Assembly: GCF_018390735.1 (NCBI RefSeq)
Contig: NZ_JAHBCL010000010.1
Coordinates: forward strand, 1-64,000
Source: Fusibacter paucivorans
Lineage (GTDB): Bacteria; Bacillota; Clostridia; Peptostreptococcales; Acidaminobacteraceae
DNA: 64,000 bases
Direction: 5' to 3'
This document shows, in pieces, positions 53,845 through 63,613 of this stretch (its first letter is position 1; each line of letters opens with the position of its first letter). A program made the translations under genes and the position numbers. The notes beneath the pieces were generated by a model. It was not told the DNA's origin and ran no database searches. It worked only from the letters and a program-made list of their open reading frames with translations.

Positions 53845-55109
53845 GCCGTGTACATGATGTCGTCCCATGATTCGATAAGTTGTGGGATAATTTTATACAA
53901 ATCACCGACAATGCTGAAATCCGCCACTTCAAAAATCGGCGCTTCAGGGTCACGGTTAATGGCGATGACGAGATCAGAATCCTGCATACCTGCCAAATGC
54001 TGAATAGCACCCGAAATCCCACAGGCGAAATAAACTTTAGGCTTAACCGTCGTCCCCGTCTGCCCCACTTGATGGACGTGATCAATCCAGCCTGCATCTA
54101 CCGCAGCTCTTGAAGCGCCAACTGTACCACCAACTTTAGCCGCAAATGTTTCCATGAGCTTAAATCCCTCTTCTGTGCCAAGGCCTCTGCCGCCGGAGAC
54201 GATAATCTCCGCATCACTTAGCGAGACCATGGCCTTTGCCTGTTTAACGACTTCAATCACTTCTGTTCGGATATCGGTTTCACAAAGTGCGGGTTCAATT
54301 CGAATTACAGATGCCTTTCGCGTCATGTCTTTTTCACATTGCTGCATAACGCCCGGTCGAACGGTTGCCATTTGCGGTCTCGTCTTCGGACAGACGATGG
54401 TGGCCATTAAATTCCCGCCAAAAGCTGGGCGCGTCTGCAGCAGTGTACGGTCTTGTGACGTCGCATCAAGTGTTGATGTATCAAGTGTCGTATATTTTTC
54501 CGCATACGCTTTATAAGCCGCGACACTTACATCAAGCCGCGTACAGTCTGCCGTCAGTCCCGTATTTAACCTTGCTGCAACCCTTGGCGCCAAGTCTCTT
54601 CCAATATGTGTCGCACCGTAAAGTACAATTTCCGGTTTATAACCTTCGATCATCTCTGTAAAAACTTTTGCATAACCATCGGTTGTATAGTGTGATAAAT
54701 GCGTCTCTTCTGCAAGGTAAACACCGTCCGCGCCATATGCTGCGCAGGTTTGAACGAGGTTTTCGACAGCATCCCCCATGAGAACAGCGTATACTTTTGT
54801 ATCGCCGCCCATGGCTTCAGCAAGTCGCCTGCCTTCACCGAGCAATTCTTTCGAAACATTCATCAGCCGTCCGTCACGCTGTTCTGCAAAAACCCAAATA
54901 TCTTTATAGGCATCCAGATCAACTTCTTTTAAATTAGCCGCTTCTCTGCTAATGGCATGAAATGGACACGCATCAATACATTGATTACATGCCGTACACT
55001 TTTCTGTGATGACCGCAACTTTTCCCTGCATCTCAATTGCGTCAAATGGACATGCTGAAATACAAAGCTTACAGCCTTTGCAAGCTTCTGATTTAATGAC
55101 TACTGCCAT
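53841..55109 (-). CDS. etfA: Electron transfer flavoprotein alpha subunit with ferredoxin domain
   Basis: A 422-residue fusion. Residues 1-55 carry two [4Fe-4S] motifs, C10-C13-C16-C20P and C38-C41-C44-C48P. The EtfA Rossmann domain follows ([11 protein letters not shown]), and the C-terminal FAD domain has [50 protein letters not shown] and [15 protein letters not shown]. EtfA with this extra ferredoxin domain is known from CarE of Acetobacterium and from lactate dehydrogenase Etf complexes that couple NADH, ferredoxin and a CoA substrate. Forms a heterodimer with EtfB encoded just upstream; the electron partner is probably the acyl-CoA dehydrogenase of this operon. Confidence 0.95.
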   Translation of the reverse strand: MAVVIKSEACKGCKLCISACPFDAIEMQGKVAVITEKCTACNQCIDACPFHAISREAANLKEVDLDAYKDIWVFAEQRDGRLMNVSKELLGEGRRLAEAMGGDTKVYAVLMGDAVENLVQTCAAYGADGVYLAEETHLSHYTTDGYAKVFTEMIEGYKPEIVLYGATHIGRDLAPRVAARLNTGLTADCTRLDVSVAAYKAYAEKYTTLDTSTLDATSQDRTLLQTRPAFGGNLMATIVCPKTRPQMATVRPGVMQQCEKDMTRKASVIRIEPALCETDIRTEVIEVVKQAKAMVSLSDAEIIVSGGRGLGTEEGFKLMETFAAKVGGTVGASRAAVDAGWIDHVHQVGQTGTTVKPKVYFACGISGAIQHLAGMQDSDLVIAINRDPEAPIFEVADFSIVGDLYKIIPQLIESWDDIMYTA

Positions 55110-55120
55110 GGTTTTCCTCC

Positions 55121-55933
55121 TTACACGATCTGCTTGGACTTAAGCGCCTGCAATAAATTGACCGCCAGTTCACGATCTGTATCACCGGTTATCTGCTGTC
55201 CTCTCCCTTTGACGACAGGCGTAAAAGACCGATAAACATTTGTCGGCGATGCATCAAGTCCCACTTCGGTTGCATCAACGCCAAGATCTGCCGCCTGCCA
55301 GACGGTTACATCTTTTTGCAGTGCGTCAAATATGCCGCGAATACTCATATACCGCGGTTCGTTTAATGCCTTAATTGCCGTAATCAAACACGGAATCTGC
55401 ACTTTAATGCGTTCATAACCGTCTTCAAGAGCGCGGACAACCGTCATCGTATCACTCTCACCAGCAGTAGAACCAACCGTTTCAATTTTTGATACATAAG
55501 TAACTTGCGGCAACGCAAGCTTCTCCGCTATTTGCGGTCCCACTTGTGCCGTATCACCGTCAATCGCCTGCTGACCGGCAAAGATCAAATCACAGCCGCC
55601 GAGTTTCTGAATACCAGCCGCAAGTGCATTGGATGTCGCCCATGTATCCGAACCACCCAGCGCCCTGTCTGATAACAGAACTGCTCGATCAGCACCCATG
55701 GCCATACATTCCGTCAGCATTGCCTTCGCCTGCGGCGGCCCCATGGAAATGACAGTCACTTCTGTTTCCGGCAGCTCATCCTTGATTTGAAGTGCTGCTT
55801 CCAGTGCATTGGCATCATCAGGATTCAGAATACTCGGAACCCCCTCACGAATCAGCGTCTTTTTGACTGGATCTATTTTTATTTCATTGGTATCTGGGAC
55901 CTGTTTTACACAGACCACGATTTTAAATGCCAT
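55121..55933 (-). CDS. etfB: Electron transfer flavoprotein beta subunit
   Basis: A 270-residue protein. [24 protein letters not shown] opens it as in EtfB (in part), then [45 protein letters not shown] and [22 protein letters not shown]. The beta subunit holds AMP or, in bifurcating types, a second FAD; which applies here is not decided by eye. It starts 11 bases after the dehydrogenase stop and ends 11 bases before etfA. SD AAGGAGG. Confidence 0.96.
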   Translation of the reverse strand: MAFKIVVCVKQVPDTNEIKIDPVKKTLIREGVPSILNPDDANALEAALQIKDELPETEVTVISMGPPQAKAMLTECMAMGADRAVLLSDRALGGSDTWATSNALAAGIQKLGGCDLIFAGQQAIDGDTAQVGPQIAEKLALPQVTYVSKIETVGSTAGESDTMTVVRALEDGYERIKVQIPCLITAIKALNEPRYMSIRGIFDALQKDVTVWQAADLGVDATEVGLDASPTNVYRSFTPVVKGRGQQITGDTDRELAVNLLQALKSKQIV

Positions 55934-55944
55934 GATTATCCTCC

Positions 55945-57081
55945 TTAAAACAGACTGCCTGAGATCACCATTTTCATTACTTCTGAAGTGCCTTCATAAA
56001 TTTCTGTAATTTTAGCATCACGCATCATGCGCTCTACCGGGTAATCCTTGATATAGCCATAGCCACCGTGAAATTGTACGGCTTTGGTTGTAACGTACAT
56101 CGCTGTTTCTGAGCAGAAAAGTTTTGCCTGTGCTGCTTCCACTGTACTCGGAAGACCTCGTTCACGCCTGTCTGTGGCTTTATAAAGCAATAGGCGTGCT
56201 GCATCAATGCGCGTTTTCATATCGGCCATCTCAAAGGCCAGTGCTTGAAACTTGTTAAGTGAGCGACCAAATTGTTTCCTTGATTTCATATAATCGACCG
56301 TTTGGTCGAATGCGCCCTGCGCAATACCAAGCGCCTGTGCTGCAATCCCCAACCGCCCTACATCCAGTGATGTCATTGCGACTTTAAATCCTTTTCCGAT
56401 TTGGCCCAGCAAATTTTCTTTTGGTACTTTGACATTTTCAAAATGGAGTTCTGTGGTTACCGATGCACTGATTCCCATCTTTTTCTCTTTTTTAGGAATC
56501 GTGAACCCCGGCATACCGCGTTCCAGAATAAAAGCTGTAATGCCTTTTGTTCCCTTCGATTTATCTGTCATGGCCATAATGACAAAGACATCGGCAACGG
56601 CGCCATTACTGATAAATATTTTTGATCCGTTGATCAGCCAGTGATCGCCCTTGTCCACTGCTTTTGTCTGAAGACCTGCCGCATCACTTCCCGCATTGGG
56701 TTCCGTTAGACCGAAAGCACCAATCTTTTCACCCGAAAGCAGTCCCGGCAGATATTTTTCTTTCTGAGCTTCGGTTCCATACGTGAAAATCGGCCATGCA
56801 CAGAGCGCACAGTGCGTCTGAATAATAACGCCTGTTGAAGCACATCCTTTTGAAATTTCTTCAATGGTCATAATATAAGATAAGTAGTCGGCACCTGCTC
56901 CACCATAATTTCTTGGAAACGGCATCCCCATCATCCCAAGCTTGCCCGCCTTGCGAATAGCTTCCATTGGGAACGACGCCGCCTCATCCCATTCTGCTGC
57001 ATATGGCGCAACTTCATTTGCCGTAAACGTTTGCGCTAATTTGCGCACCATTTCCTGTTCCTTTGTTAAATTAAAATTCAC
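55945..57081 (-). CDS. Acyl-CoA dehydrogenase
   Basis: About 378 residues from a GTG start at 57081 (GGAGG five bases upstream), the usual length of the family. FAD and substrate motifs are FGLTEPNAGSDAAGLQTKA and LINGSKIFISNGAVADVFV, and the C-terminal RMMRDAKITEIYEGTSEVMKMVI with the catalytic Glu in IYEGTSE. It oxidises or, in some clostridial complexes, reduces a CoA thioester with Etf as partner; the adjacent etfBA makes that explicit. Open frame to 57129 lacks a good SD. Which acyl chain it uses is unknown. Confidence 0.95.
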   Translation of the reverse strand: MNFNLTKEQEMVRKLAQTFTANEVAPYAAEWDEAASFPMEAIRKAGKLGMMGMPFPRNYGGAGADYLSYIMTIEEISKGCASTGVIIQTHCALCAWPIFTYGTEAQKEKYLPGLLSGEKIGAFGLTEPNAGSDAAGLQTKAVDKGDHWLINGSKIFISNGAVADVFVIMAMTDKSKGTKGITAFILERGMPGFTIPKKEKKMGISASVTTELHFENVKVPKENLLGQIGKGFKVAMTSLDVGRLGIAAQALGIAQGAFDQTVDYMKSRKQFGRSLNKFQALAFEMADMKTRIDAARLLLYKATDRRERGLPSTVEAAQAKLFCSETAMYVTTKAVQFHGGYGYIKDYPVERMMRDAKITEIYEGTSEVMKMVISGSLF

Positions 57082-57108
57082 CTTTACCTCCAAACAGTCC
57101 TTACATAA

Positions 57109-57146
57109 GATGTGCACCCGTGTTATCATCAGCAGGGGTGCACATC
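57109..57146 (-). repeat. Intercistronic inverted repeat before the acyl-CoA dehydrogenase gene
   Basis: GATGTGCACCC and GGGTGCACATC form perfect 11-base arms with a 16-base loop, without a T run. It could be an mRNA-stabilising hairpin or an operator marking a promoter for the dehydrogenase-etf part. Confidence 0.5.
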
Positions 57147-57181
57147 CGAGGGATTGTCAAATGCGATTTTAGTCAGCCTTT

Positions 57182-57204
57182 CGCCAGTCAGTATCTCGCT
57201 GGCG
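57182..57204 (-). repeat. Short hairpin after the aldolase gene
   Basis: CGCCAG and CTGGCG pair around an 11-base loop 14 bases past the aldolase stop. No T run, so termination is weak at most. Confidence 0.35.
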
Positions 57205-57217
57205 TTATACGCCATTT

Positions 57218-58000
57218 TTACTTTTGGTGTGCTTTTAATGTTTTTACTTCGCCGCCAACGGCCATTAACGCATTGACGAGAATGGACGAATCAGATTTAA
57301 AACCTAAATAGCGCGCGCCTTTATCAATATAGCGTTTGGCATCGTCAACATTGCCGACCCAAACCCCGAGAATTTTTCCCGCTGCAAGCGTGCGTTCGAT
57401 AATGCGATCCACGACAGCCATTACTTCCGGTGCATTCACCTGCATTGGCTTGCCAACTGCTTGGCTTAAATCCCCAGGGCCGATGAAAATGACATCGACT
57501 TCGTCAATGGCACAAAGTGCATCGATTTGTTCTGCCATTTCGAGATTTTCAACATGGACGACAACCAAAGTGTTTTCATTTGCCTTTTGGAAGTATTCAC
57601 TGCTTTTCATAAAGCCAAATCTCGCCGCACGCTGATTGACGTTCATGCCGCGATGACCAGCTGGATAATACTTTGTGAATGGTACAAAATTTTTAACATC
57701 TTCGACATTGCGAACACTTGGCACTTGGATGCCCGTTGCACCTGAATCAAGTGTATGAAGAATGTTTTCTTCAGAACCGCTGGCAATGCGCACGATGGAA
57801 TCAATGCCGACGCCATCTGCCGCACGTACGATATGTTCCACATCAACATGGTCAAAATTCGAATGTTCATTGTCAATAATGATGAAATCATAGCCTGCAT
57901 AGCCCATCATCTCCGCTATGTTGGGATTATTTGCTTTAAAGAAAGCGCCGACGAGTACTTCGCCGTCAAGCATTCTTTGTTTCATAGTACTTTCTATCAC
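57218..58000 (-). CDS. HpcH/HpaI family aldolase (2-keto-3-deoxy acid type)
   Basis: A 260-residue TIM-barrel class II aldolase. Family motifs: VGAFFKANNPNIAEMMGYAGYDFIIIDNEHS with the catalytic His, GATGIQVPSVRNVEDV, then HVENLEMAEQIDAL with the metal Glu and VDVIFIGPGDLSQAVGKP with the metal Asp. Known members split 4-hydroxy-2-oxo acids to pyruvate and an aldehyde (HpaI, GarL, RhmA). GTG start at 58000 has GGAGG upstream. Beside an enolase-superfamily dehydratase, it probably cleaves that enzyme's 2-keto-3-deoxy product. Confidence 0.92.
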   Translation of the reverse strand: MIESTMKQRMLDGEVLVGAFFKANNPNIAEMMGYAGYDFIIIDNEHSNFDHVDVEHIVRAADGVGIDSIVRIASGSEENILHTLDSGATGIQVPSVRNVEDVKNFVPFTKYYPAGHRGMNVNQRAARFGFMKSSEYFQKANENTLVVVHVENLEMAEQIDALCAIDEVDVIFIGPGDLSQAVGKPMQVNAPEVMAVVDRIIERTLAAGKILGVWVGNVDDAKRYIDKGARYLGFKSDSSILVNALMAVGGEVKTLKAHQK

Positions 58001-58092
58001 CTATTGCCTCCATTTCGTAAGTTTGATGCGGCATTATTTCGCCGGCATCCTATTAAAATAAATAAGGAAATTGTACCATTGAGAATTTATCG

Positions 58093-59277
58093 CTATTTAA
58101 CCGTTACTTTCACGGCAGTTGCCATTGCTCTTTCGCTAAGTTCCTGTCCTAATCCCGGCAAATCTGGGATTTCAAAATACCCGTTAACCGGTTGATAATC
58201 ATAGATGCCCGTCATAATATTCTCAGGAAGCAATGCTGCTTGGTGATGCTCGTGAATGACAAAATTATCAATCGCCGCCTCTAAATGAAGCGCTGCCGCA
58301 GTCGCCTGTGGACCGCCGCATACATGCGCTTGAACGCCGACATCATAAATTCTCGCCATATCACAAATTTTCTTGCCCTCTGTCAAACCGCCGCAGTTGC
58401 CTAAATCCGGCTGAATAATTTGCAGTGCCGCCGCTTCGAAAAACGGTCTGTAGCCCCATCTCGTGTAAATTCGCTCACCAGATGCAATTGGGAGATTGGT
58501 TCTTCTGGCAATCTGCTGCATATTGCTCACATTCATCGGCATTGTCGGTTCTTCGAAATAAAAAATGCCAAATTCTCTGATTGCCTCAGCGAGTTGTACT
58601 GCTGAATTGACATCTGTCAAAGAATGCACTTCAATGATGATATCCATATCCGGCCCACCTGCTTCACGGATTGCCTTAACACGGTTGCGGACAATTCTCA
58701 ATTGGTCTTGCTGTAAAATACCTGTGACTGACCATCCCTTGTATTTGCCTGCCATGTTAAAGCAGAGCGGATCGACTTTAATGCAATTATAGCCGTCTTC
58801 CTTTGCTTTGCTGCATGCTTCACCATATTCTTCGGGGTGAACCAGCGCTTTTGCCTCCGGCCCCCAGTCAAATTGAATTTGGCTGGCGTAGGCACGCAGC
58901 TTCTGATTGACCTTCCCGCCCAGAAGCTGGTAAACCGGCACATTCAGCGCTTTACCCTTGATATCCCAAAGCGCAATATCAATTGCACTCATCGCGCCGT
59001 AAATAACCGGACCGCCGCCGAGACCCCAAAAGGTATTGTGCAGTCTATTCCATACACCTTCATTATTCATGGGATCCATCCCGATAATGAGTTTGGCAAA
59101 ATCTTTGACCATGCCAAATGGCCCTTCTTTGGTATCGCCGTATGCCAGCCCGACTTCACCATAACCGGAAATGCCTTCATCGGTATTAATGCGAACAACA
59201 ACGGGATTCCATGGACTCCCTTTTACCGAAGGGCGACCTATGGTTACTAAAAAAATATCTACACTTGTAATTTTCAT
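58093..59277 (-). CDS. Mandelate racemase/enolase-superfamily sugar acid dehydratase
   Basis: About 394 residues from 59277 (GAGGAG upstream; MKITSVDIFLVT). The capping domain (residues 1-130) includes GYGEVGLAYGDT. The barrel has IDIALWDIKGKALNVPVYQLLGG, the metal-binding triad in IIEVHSLTD, FYFEEPTMP and IASGERIYT, then AHVCGGPQATAAALHLEAA with a candidate catalytic His. It resembles acid-sugar dehydratases such as those for galactonate, mannonate or related acids, but the substrate is not fixed. It sits between a TRAP transporter and an aldolase, which suits a dehydratase step. Confidence 0.9.
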   Translation of the reverse strand: MKITSVDIFLVTIGRPSVKGSPWNPVVVRINTDEGISGYGEVGLAYGDTKEGPFGMVKDFAKLIIGMDPMNNEGVWNRLHNTFWGLGGGPVIYGAMSAIDIALWDIKGKALNVPVYQLLGGKVNQKLRAYASQIQFDWGPEAKALVHPEEYGEACSKAKEDGYNCIKVDPLCFNMAGKYKGWSVTGILQQDQLRIVRNRVKAIREAGGPDMDIIIEVHSLTDVNSAVQLAEAIREFGIFYFEEPTMPMNVSNMQQIARRTNLPIASGERIYTRWGYRPFFEAAALQIIQPDLGNCGGLTEGKKICDMARIYDVGVQAHVCGGPQATAAALHLEAAIDNFVIHEHHQAALLPENIMTGIYDYQPVNGYFEIPDLPGLGQELSERAMATAVKVTVK

Positions 59278-59358
59278 ATCTTTCTCCTCATCTCTCTGCA
59301 AGCGTCTGCCGCTGTACATTTATGCTTTTCTCTTATATCTGTTTTAGCGACAAACCCG

Positions 59359-60642
59359 TCATTTTCCGAAGAAATCAATGATTCCCGTCGTCAAGATCGG
59401 ATTAAAGCCAACAATAATTTCCGCCGCGAGCAATCCAGCAATAAACGGCATGGCCGCTCGCGTAATCCGCTCCATACTCAATCCTGTCATGGAAGATGCT
59501 ACAAACAGGTTTAATGCAACCGGCGGCGTAACAAAGGCTACCGCAAGTGCCAGTGTGACGATCAGACCAAAGTGTACCGGATCAATACCTACCGCTTCAG
59601 CAACGCCTAAAAGAATCGGCGAAAGGATAACAATAGCTGGCATCGTCTGGACAAACATGCCGACGACAAACAGCAAAGCGTACATGAGCAAGACAATAAC
59701 GTAAGGATTCGTTGAAATACCCAAGAAGAAATTTTTGACAACAGTTGTATAGCCAAGATAGGCAAAGATCGCGCCCATGGCACCGGCAGGTGCAAATGTA
59801 AAAATAACGCCGCCGATAAAATCCACTTTATTTTTAAACATTGGCACGATATTTCGAACATCAAGTTCCTTGTAAACAAATACGCCAATAAAGAGTCCAT
59901 AGACACAAGAAATAACAGCTGCTTCGGTAGGCGAACAAGCGCCGGAATAAATCCCGCCCAAAATGATAACAGGCATGAGTAATGCCCATTTCGCATCCCA
60001 TATAGATTTTAGAAGTTCTTTAAAGTGAACGGTTTTGCCTTCTTCCTTATAGCCATATCGCTTACTGTAAATAAAATTAATGCTGACCAAGACAATCCCA
60101 ACAACAAGCGCAGGTCCAAATCCAGCTAGAAACAAGTCAGATATGGAAACATCGTTAGTCACACCGTAAAGCACTAGCGGAAACGACGGCGGTACAATAA
60201 TGCCGAGTCCCCCTGCAACTGCAATTAATCCTGTTGCATAGTACTTATCGTAACCAGCACGAACCATTTGCGGTATCATAATCGTTCCAATGGCTGCAAC
60301 CGTAGCAGGCGAAGATCCAGAAACGGCGCCAAAGAACATACAGCCTAAGATTGCAACAATACCAAGACCTCCTGTCACATTGCCAATCAGGTTATTGGCT
60401 ACCCCAACCAGTCGTTTGGATAACCCGCCCGTATCCATAATGTCTCCTGCGACAATGAAAAACGGCAATGCCAAAAGTGTGAATTCTGACGGCTTTGTAT
60501 ACATAAATTGTGCAATAAACTCAAACGTTGTAATTTGCGTCTGCCAAACCAACAGGCAAATTGGAATGCCGATACTGATCCCAATTGGAACGCCTAGAAA
60601 GAGCAAGACAAAGAGCAGTAAAAAAATCAAACCAATACTCAT
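59359..60642 (-). CDS. TRAP transporter large permease (DctM type)
   Basis: A 427-residue protein with about 12 membrane segments. LALPFFIVAGDIMDTGGLSKRLVGVANNLIGNVTGGLG (in part), SGSSPATVAAIGTIMIPQM and the closing VTPPVALNLFVASSMTGLSMERI are typical DctM/SiaM features. It carries Na+-driven transport of the ligand delivered by DctP. Start overlaps the small permease stop by four bases. SD GGAGGTG. Confidence 0.97.
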   Translation of the reverse strand: MSIGLIFLLLFVLLFLGVPIGISIGIPICLLVWQTQITTFEFIAQFMYTKPSEFTLLALPFFIVAGDIMDTGGLSKRLVGVANNLIGNVTGGLGIVAILGCMFFGAVSGSSPATVAAIGTIMIPQMVRAGYDKYYATGLIAVAGGLGIIVPPSFPLVLYGVTNDVSISDLFLAGFGPALVVGIVLVSINFIYSKRYGYKEEGKTVHFKELLKSIWDAKWALLMPVIILGGIYSGACSPTEAAVISCVYGLFIGVFVYKELDVRNIVPMFKNKVDFIGGVIFTFAPAGAMGAIFAYLGYTTVVKNFFLGISTNPYVIVLLMYALLFVVGMFVQTMPAIVILSPILLGVAEAVGIDPVHFGLIVTLALAVAFVTPPVALNLFVASSMTGLSMERITRAAMPFIAGLLAAEIIVGFNPILTTGIIDFFGK

Positions 60643-61220
60643 TGTGAAGCACCTCCGTTCTTCGCTGCTAACGCTTCATCGCGTTCACGTACAATGGCAT
60701 CGAGATCAATAGCCGGCTTCGATTTGCCAAGCTGTGTTTCATGTTCGTGCATTAAAATATTGATCTCCTGAGCTGTTCTAATCAGTGTCAATATCAAAAG
60801 CACCGGTATAACCGCATAGATATAAAACTTTGGCAGCCGCAGGATAGAAGTCCTGCCGCCACCAATGCTCTTCATCACGTTAAAGAATGGTCCGAGCATG
60901 AAGACAATCCATGCAGCCTGCATTAAATTGTCAAAGATCAAGAGAATGCGTTTAATCTTAAACGGCATTTTATCAACTAAAATTTCAATTCTTAAAAACT
61001 TTCTGCCGCGCACAGCGCCTGCAACACCACAGTAAACCATTGACATCATTAAGATGGTTGAAATCTCTTCAATCCATGAAAATGAAATGCCAAAGATATA
61101 CCGAAACGCCACCTGCACAGTTAACAAGACGAGCAGTATGAGAAAAATCGCAGTACCAATGTAGATTTCAATATTGTCAACGATCTTGTACCAAGAAAAC
61201 TTCTTTTGCTGTTCAGTCAT
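60639..61220 (-). CDS. TRAP transporter small permease (DctQ type)
   Basis: A 193-residue protein with four membrane segments and the small-subunit core FRYIFGISFSWIEEISTILMMSMVYCGVAGAVRGRKFLRIEIL (in part). The C-terminus is charged (AIVRERDEALAAKNGG-like) and cytoplasmic. It follows the binding protein gene by 24 bases and overlaps the large permease. SD GAAGGTGA. Confidence 0.94.
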   Translation of the reverse strand: MTEQQKKFSWYKIVDNIEIYIGTAIFLILLVLLTVQVAFRYIFGISFSWIEEISTILMMSMVYCGVAGAVRGRKFLRIEILVDKMPFKIKRILLIFDNLMQAAWIVFMLGPFFNVMKSIGGGRTSILRLPKFYIYAVIPVLLILTLIRTAQEINILMHEHETQLGKSKPAIDLDAIVRERDEALAAKNGGASQ

Positions 61221-61244
61221 ATCGTCACCTTCTGCAATCTTTAA

Positions 61245-62423
61245 CTACAGTCCAAGCTGTGTTTCCGCTTTGTCAACGGCTTTGAGGAGTTCATTCCATT
61301 TTTCCTGCCCCATGATCTCTTCCGCCATATCCCAAACAGGCATCACTTGATCAACAAAAACTTGTTTTTCTTCAGGTGTTAAAGTTGTAACAGTAATGCC
61401 GTAGTCTTCTACTTGGTTTAGCAATGTCTCTGTTTGCAGCTGACAGGCAACTCTAGAAGCATCCGTTGCCATTTTCCCCGCTTCTTCGAACCACGTTTTT
61501 TCCTCATCACTTAAAGTCTCCCAGTAAACACCGCTTAATACGAGTATCGATTCTGTTGGAGAATGCTCTGATACCGTCAAATACGGCTGAACTTCATAGA
61601 ATTTTTTGGATACGATATTGTGAATAGGATTTTCTTGTGCTTCACAAAGTTTTTGTTGAAGTGCTGTAAATAATTCTGAAAACGGTACCGATACGCAAGA
61701 TCCGCCTAACGCTTCAAAAGCCGCTATTTGAATAGGATCCGACTGTACGCGGATTTTTAAATCCGACAAATCCGCCGGTGCGTGAATTTCACGGGAACTG
61801 TTCGTCATTTGGCGCATACCAAGCTCCATAAAGCCAATTGGAACAACATTACAGTCTTCTCTAACCTGCTGTACCATTTCATCACCTATTTCACCGTCGA
61901 TAATCGCGTGGACAACATCAATGTTTTTATAGAGAAAAGGAATGTTCAAAGGTGCAAAAGCGGTTGTATAATCACCCCAGCTACCTGCTGAAAGCTCTGA
62001 GATTTCAAAAGCACCTGAAGCTAATGAGCTAATAATTTGATCCGCACCACTTGCCAACTGATTGGCAGGATAAATCTGAAGCACTATTTTGCCACCGCTT
62101 CGCGCTTCAATTTCGTCAACCATCGTTTTAAAGAGAACACCCGATGGGGTCACGCCATAGTCCGCCGCGCTGAGTGATGTTGAAATTCTGGCAATGCGTA
62201 CACCCTCTTGTTGGGTATACTGCGGAATTTCATAAACATTTTTATCAAGGCCAACCCTTACTTCTTCTGTTTGTGAAACTTCTGTACTTGAAGAGGATGA
62301 TGCATTGCTTTCATTGTTATCGCTGTTCTGTGTTTCAGACGGCGCACTGCCTAATCCTCCACATCCTGACAAAACAATCGACAGTATCATTATCACGGTT
62401 AACAAATAACGCATTTTTTTCAT
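61245..62423 (-). CDS. TRAP transporter substrate-binding lipoprotein (DctP type)
   Basis: A 392-residue lipoprotein. Lipobox VLSGC with Cys21, then a Ser/Asn-rich linker to about residue 55. The DctP domain includes SGGKIVLQIYPANQLASGADQIISSL, GMRQMTNSSREIHAPADLSDLKIRVQSDPIQ (in part) with the conserved Arg that binds a carboxylate, then LGGSCVSVPFSELFTALQQ and ENPIHNI. Ligand is therefore an organic acid. SD GAAAGGGG. Two palindromes lie just upstream. Confidence 0.94.
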   Translation of the reverse strand: MKKMRYLLTVIMILSIVLSGCGGLGSAPSETQNSDNNESNASSSSSTEVSQTEEVRVGLDKNVYEIPQYTQQEGVRIARISTSLSAADYGVTPSGVLFKTMVDEIEARSGGKIVLQIYPANQLASGADQIISSLASGAFEISELSAGSWGDYTTAFAPLNIPFLYKNIDVVHAIIDGEIGDEMVQQVREDCNVVPIGFMELGMRQMTNSSREIHAPADLSDLKIRVQSDPIQIAAFEALGGSCVSVPFSELFTALQQKLCEAQENPIHNIVSKKFYEVQPYLTVSEHSPTESILVLSGVYWETLSDEEKTWFEEAGKMATDASRVACQLQTETLLNQVEDYGITVTTLTPEEKQVFVDQVMPVWDMAEEIMGQEKWNELLKAVDKAETQLGL

Positions 62424-62481
62424 AGTTTGACCCCTTTCATCATTACGATTCTTTTTTCATATGATCTAATTTCTAATTCCC

Positions 62482-62530
62482 CAATTGAAGCGTCTCTTCA
62501 ATTGACATACGCATTCATTGAACGAATGCG
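62482..62530. promoter_or_regulatory. Two adjacent palindromes upstream of the TRAP genes
   Basis: CAATTGAAG-cgtct-CTTCAATTG (62482-62504) and CGCATTC-attgaac-GAATGCG (62510-62530) are both perfect and only five bases apart. Neither has a T tract, so they are more likely operators than terminators. No regulator gene is present in the visible cluster. Confidence 0.5.
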
Positions 62531-62646
62531 ATCGACATCCCTGCCTGCTGCAACCCCTTTTACGTTGTCATTACACTCTTAAATGCTGTCGCAAACCTTT
62601 GGTCACTCACATTGTTTTTGTTTACTTTGATAGCTCTACTTAGGTG

Positions 62647-63549
62647 TCATTTGTTTTTAATTGCCAACATCGCCCTTGCAGTTTCGACTGAAGCGATTGT
62701 ATGACCTGATATTTCAGCAATTGTACGAACTGCCGCCACTTGTTCAGCACTGGATTTCGCCAAGACGCCTCGTTTAATATAGAGATTGTCTTCAAGACCA
62801 ACACGGACATTGCCGCCCAGTGCAATCGCAACCATCGCCATATTAAACTGTGCCCTGCCAGCCCCTGCTACTGACCATACGTAATCACCGATCAGCTTAT
62901 CTGCCGTTTGTTTTAAAAACACTAAATTTTCAACGGTTGCCGGCATACCGCCTAGAATCCCCAAGACAAATTGGATGTAAATAGGCCCTTTGAGAATGCC
63001 TTTTTGTTTAAAATAGGCCAAGTTGTTAATCATCCCTACATCATAAACTTCAAATTCCGGCTTCGTCCCCACTTCCGACATCGTCTCAATATAATGTTGT
63101 AAACCATCGAAAGTATTTTTAAAAACATTGTCCCGCGTCTTAATGAGATATGGCTTTTCCCAGCCGAATCCATCATCAATTTTTTCTGCAATCTCCGACA
63201 AGACAAAGTTCATTGTCCCAGCATTGCAAGAAGCCAATTCAGGCTTAAACACTTCAACCGGCAACAGCCTTTCTGCCGTTGTCATAAGCTGGCTGGCACC
63301 TGTCGTAACACAGACGATCACATCGCATTTCGAACGAATCCTCTCCAATATGTCTGACATGAGTTCATTTGAGGAAGACGGTTCTCCGGTTTCAGGGTTT
63401 CGAGCGTGAACGTGTACAACGGCAGCGCCTGCTTCGTAAGCTGCCTTTGCTTCCTCTGCAATTGCCTCTGGTGTAATGGGTAAATACGGGCTCATACTCG
63501 GCACGTGTACAGCACCTGTTAACGCTGCAGTAATGATTACTTGACGCAT
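62647..63549 (-). CDS. BKACE family (3-keto-5-aminohexanoate cleavage enzyme-like, DUF849)
   Basis: About 300 residues from 63549 (MRQVIITAALTGAVH). The zinc and substrate motif AGAAVVHVHARNPETGEPSS and later SCNAGTMNFVL, EFEVYDVGMINNLAYF and GNVRVGLEDNLYIKRG are characteristic. BKACE enzymes join a beta-keto acid with acetyl-CoA to give acetoacetate and a CoA ester, or the reverse. An upstream ATG at 63606 is possible, adding an unusual basic extension. It fits a catabolic route that makes an acyl-CoA for the dehydrogenase encoded downstream. Substrate not predictable from sequence alone. Confidence 0.9.
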   Translation of the reverse strand: MRQVIITAALTGAVHVPSMSPYLPITPEAIAEEAKAAYEAGAAVVHVHARNPETGEPSSSNELMSDILERIRSKCDVIVCVTTGASQLMTTAERLLPVEVFKPELASCNAGTMNFVLSEIAEKIDDGFGWEKPYLIKTRDNVFKNTFDGLQHYIETMSEVGTKPEFEVYDVGMINNLAYFKQKGILKGPIYIQFVLGILGGMPATVENLVFLKQTADKLIGDYVWSVAGAGRAQFNMAMVAIALGGNVRVGLEDNLYIKRGVLAKSSAEQVAAVRTIAEISGHTIASVETARAMLAIKNK

Positions 63550-63613
63550 CTCGGTTTTCCCTCTACTTTCTTTTATAACTTTCTTTTCGTTCTTGGTGTT
63601 CGTCATCAAACGT

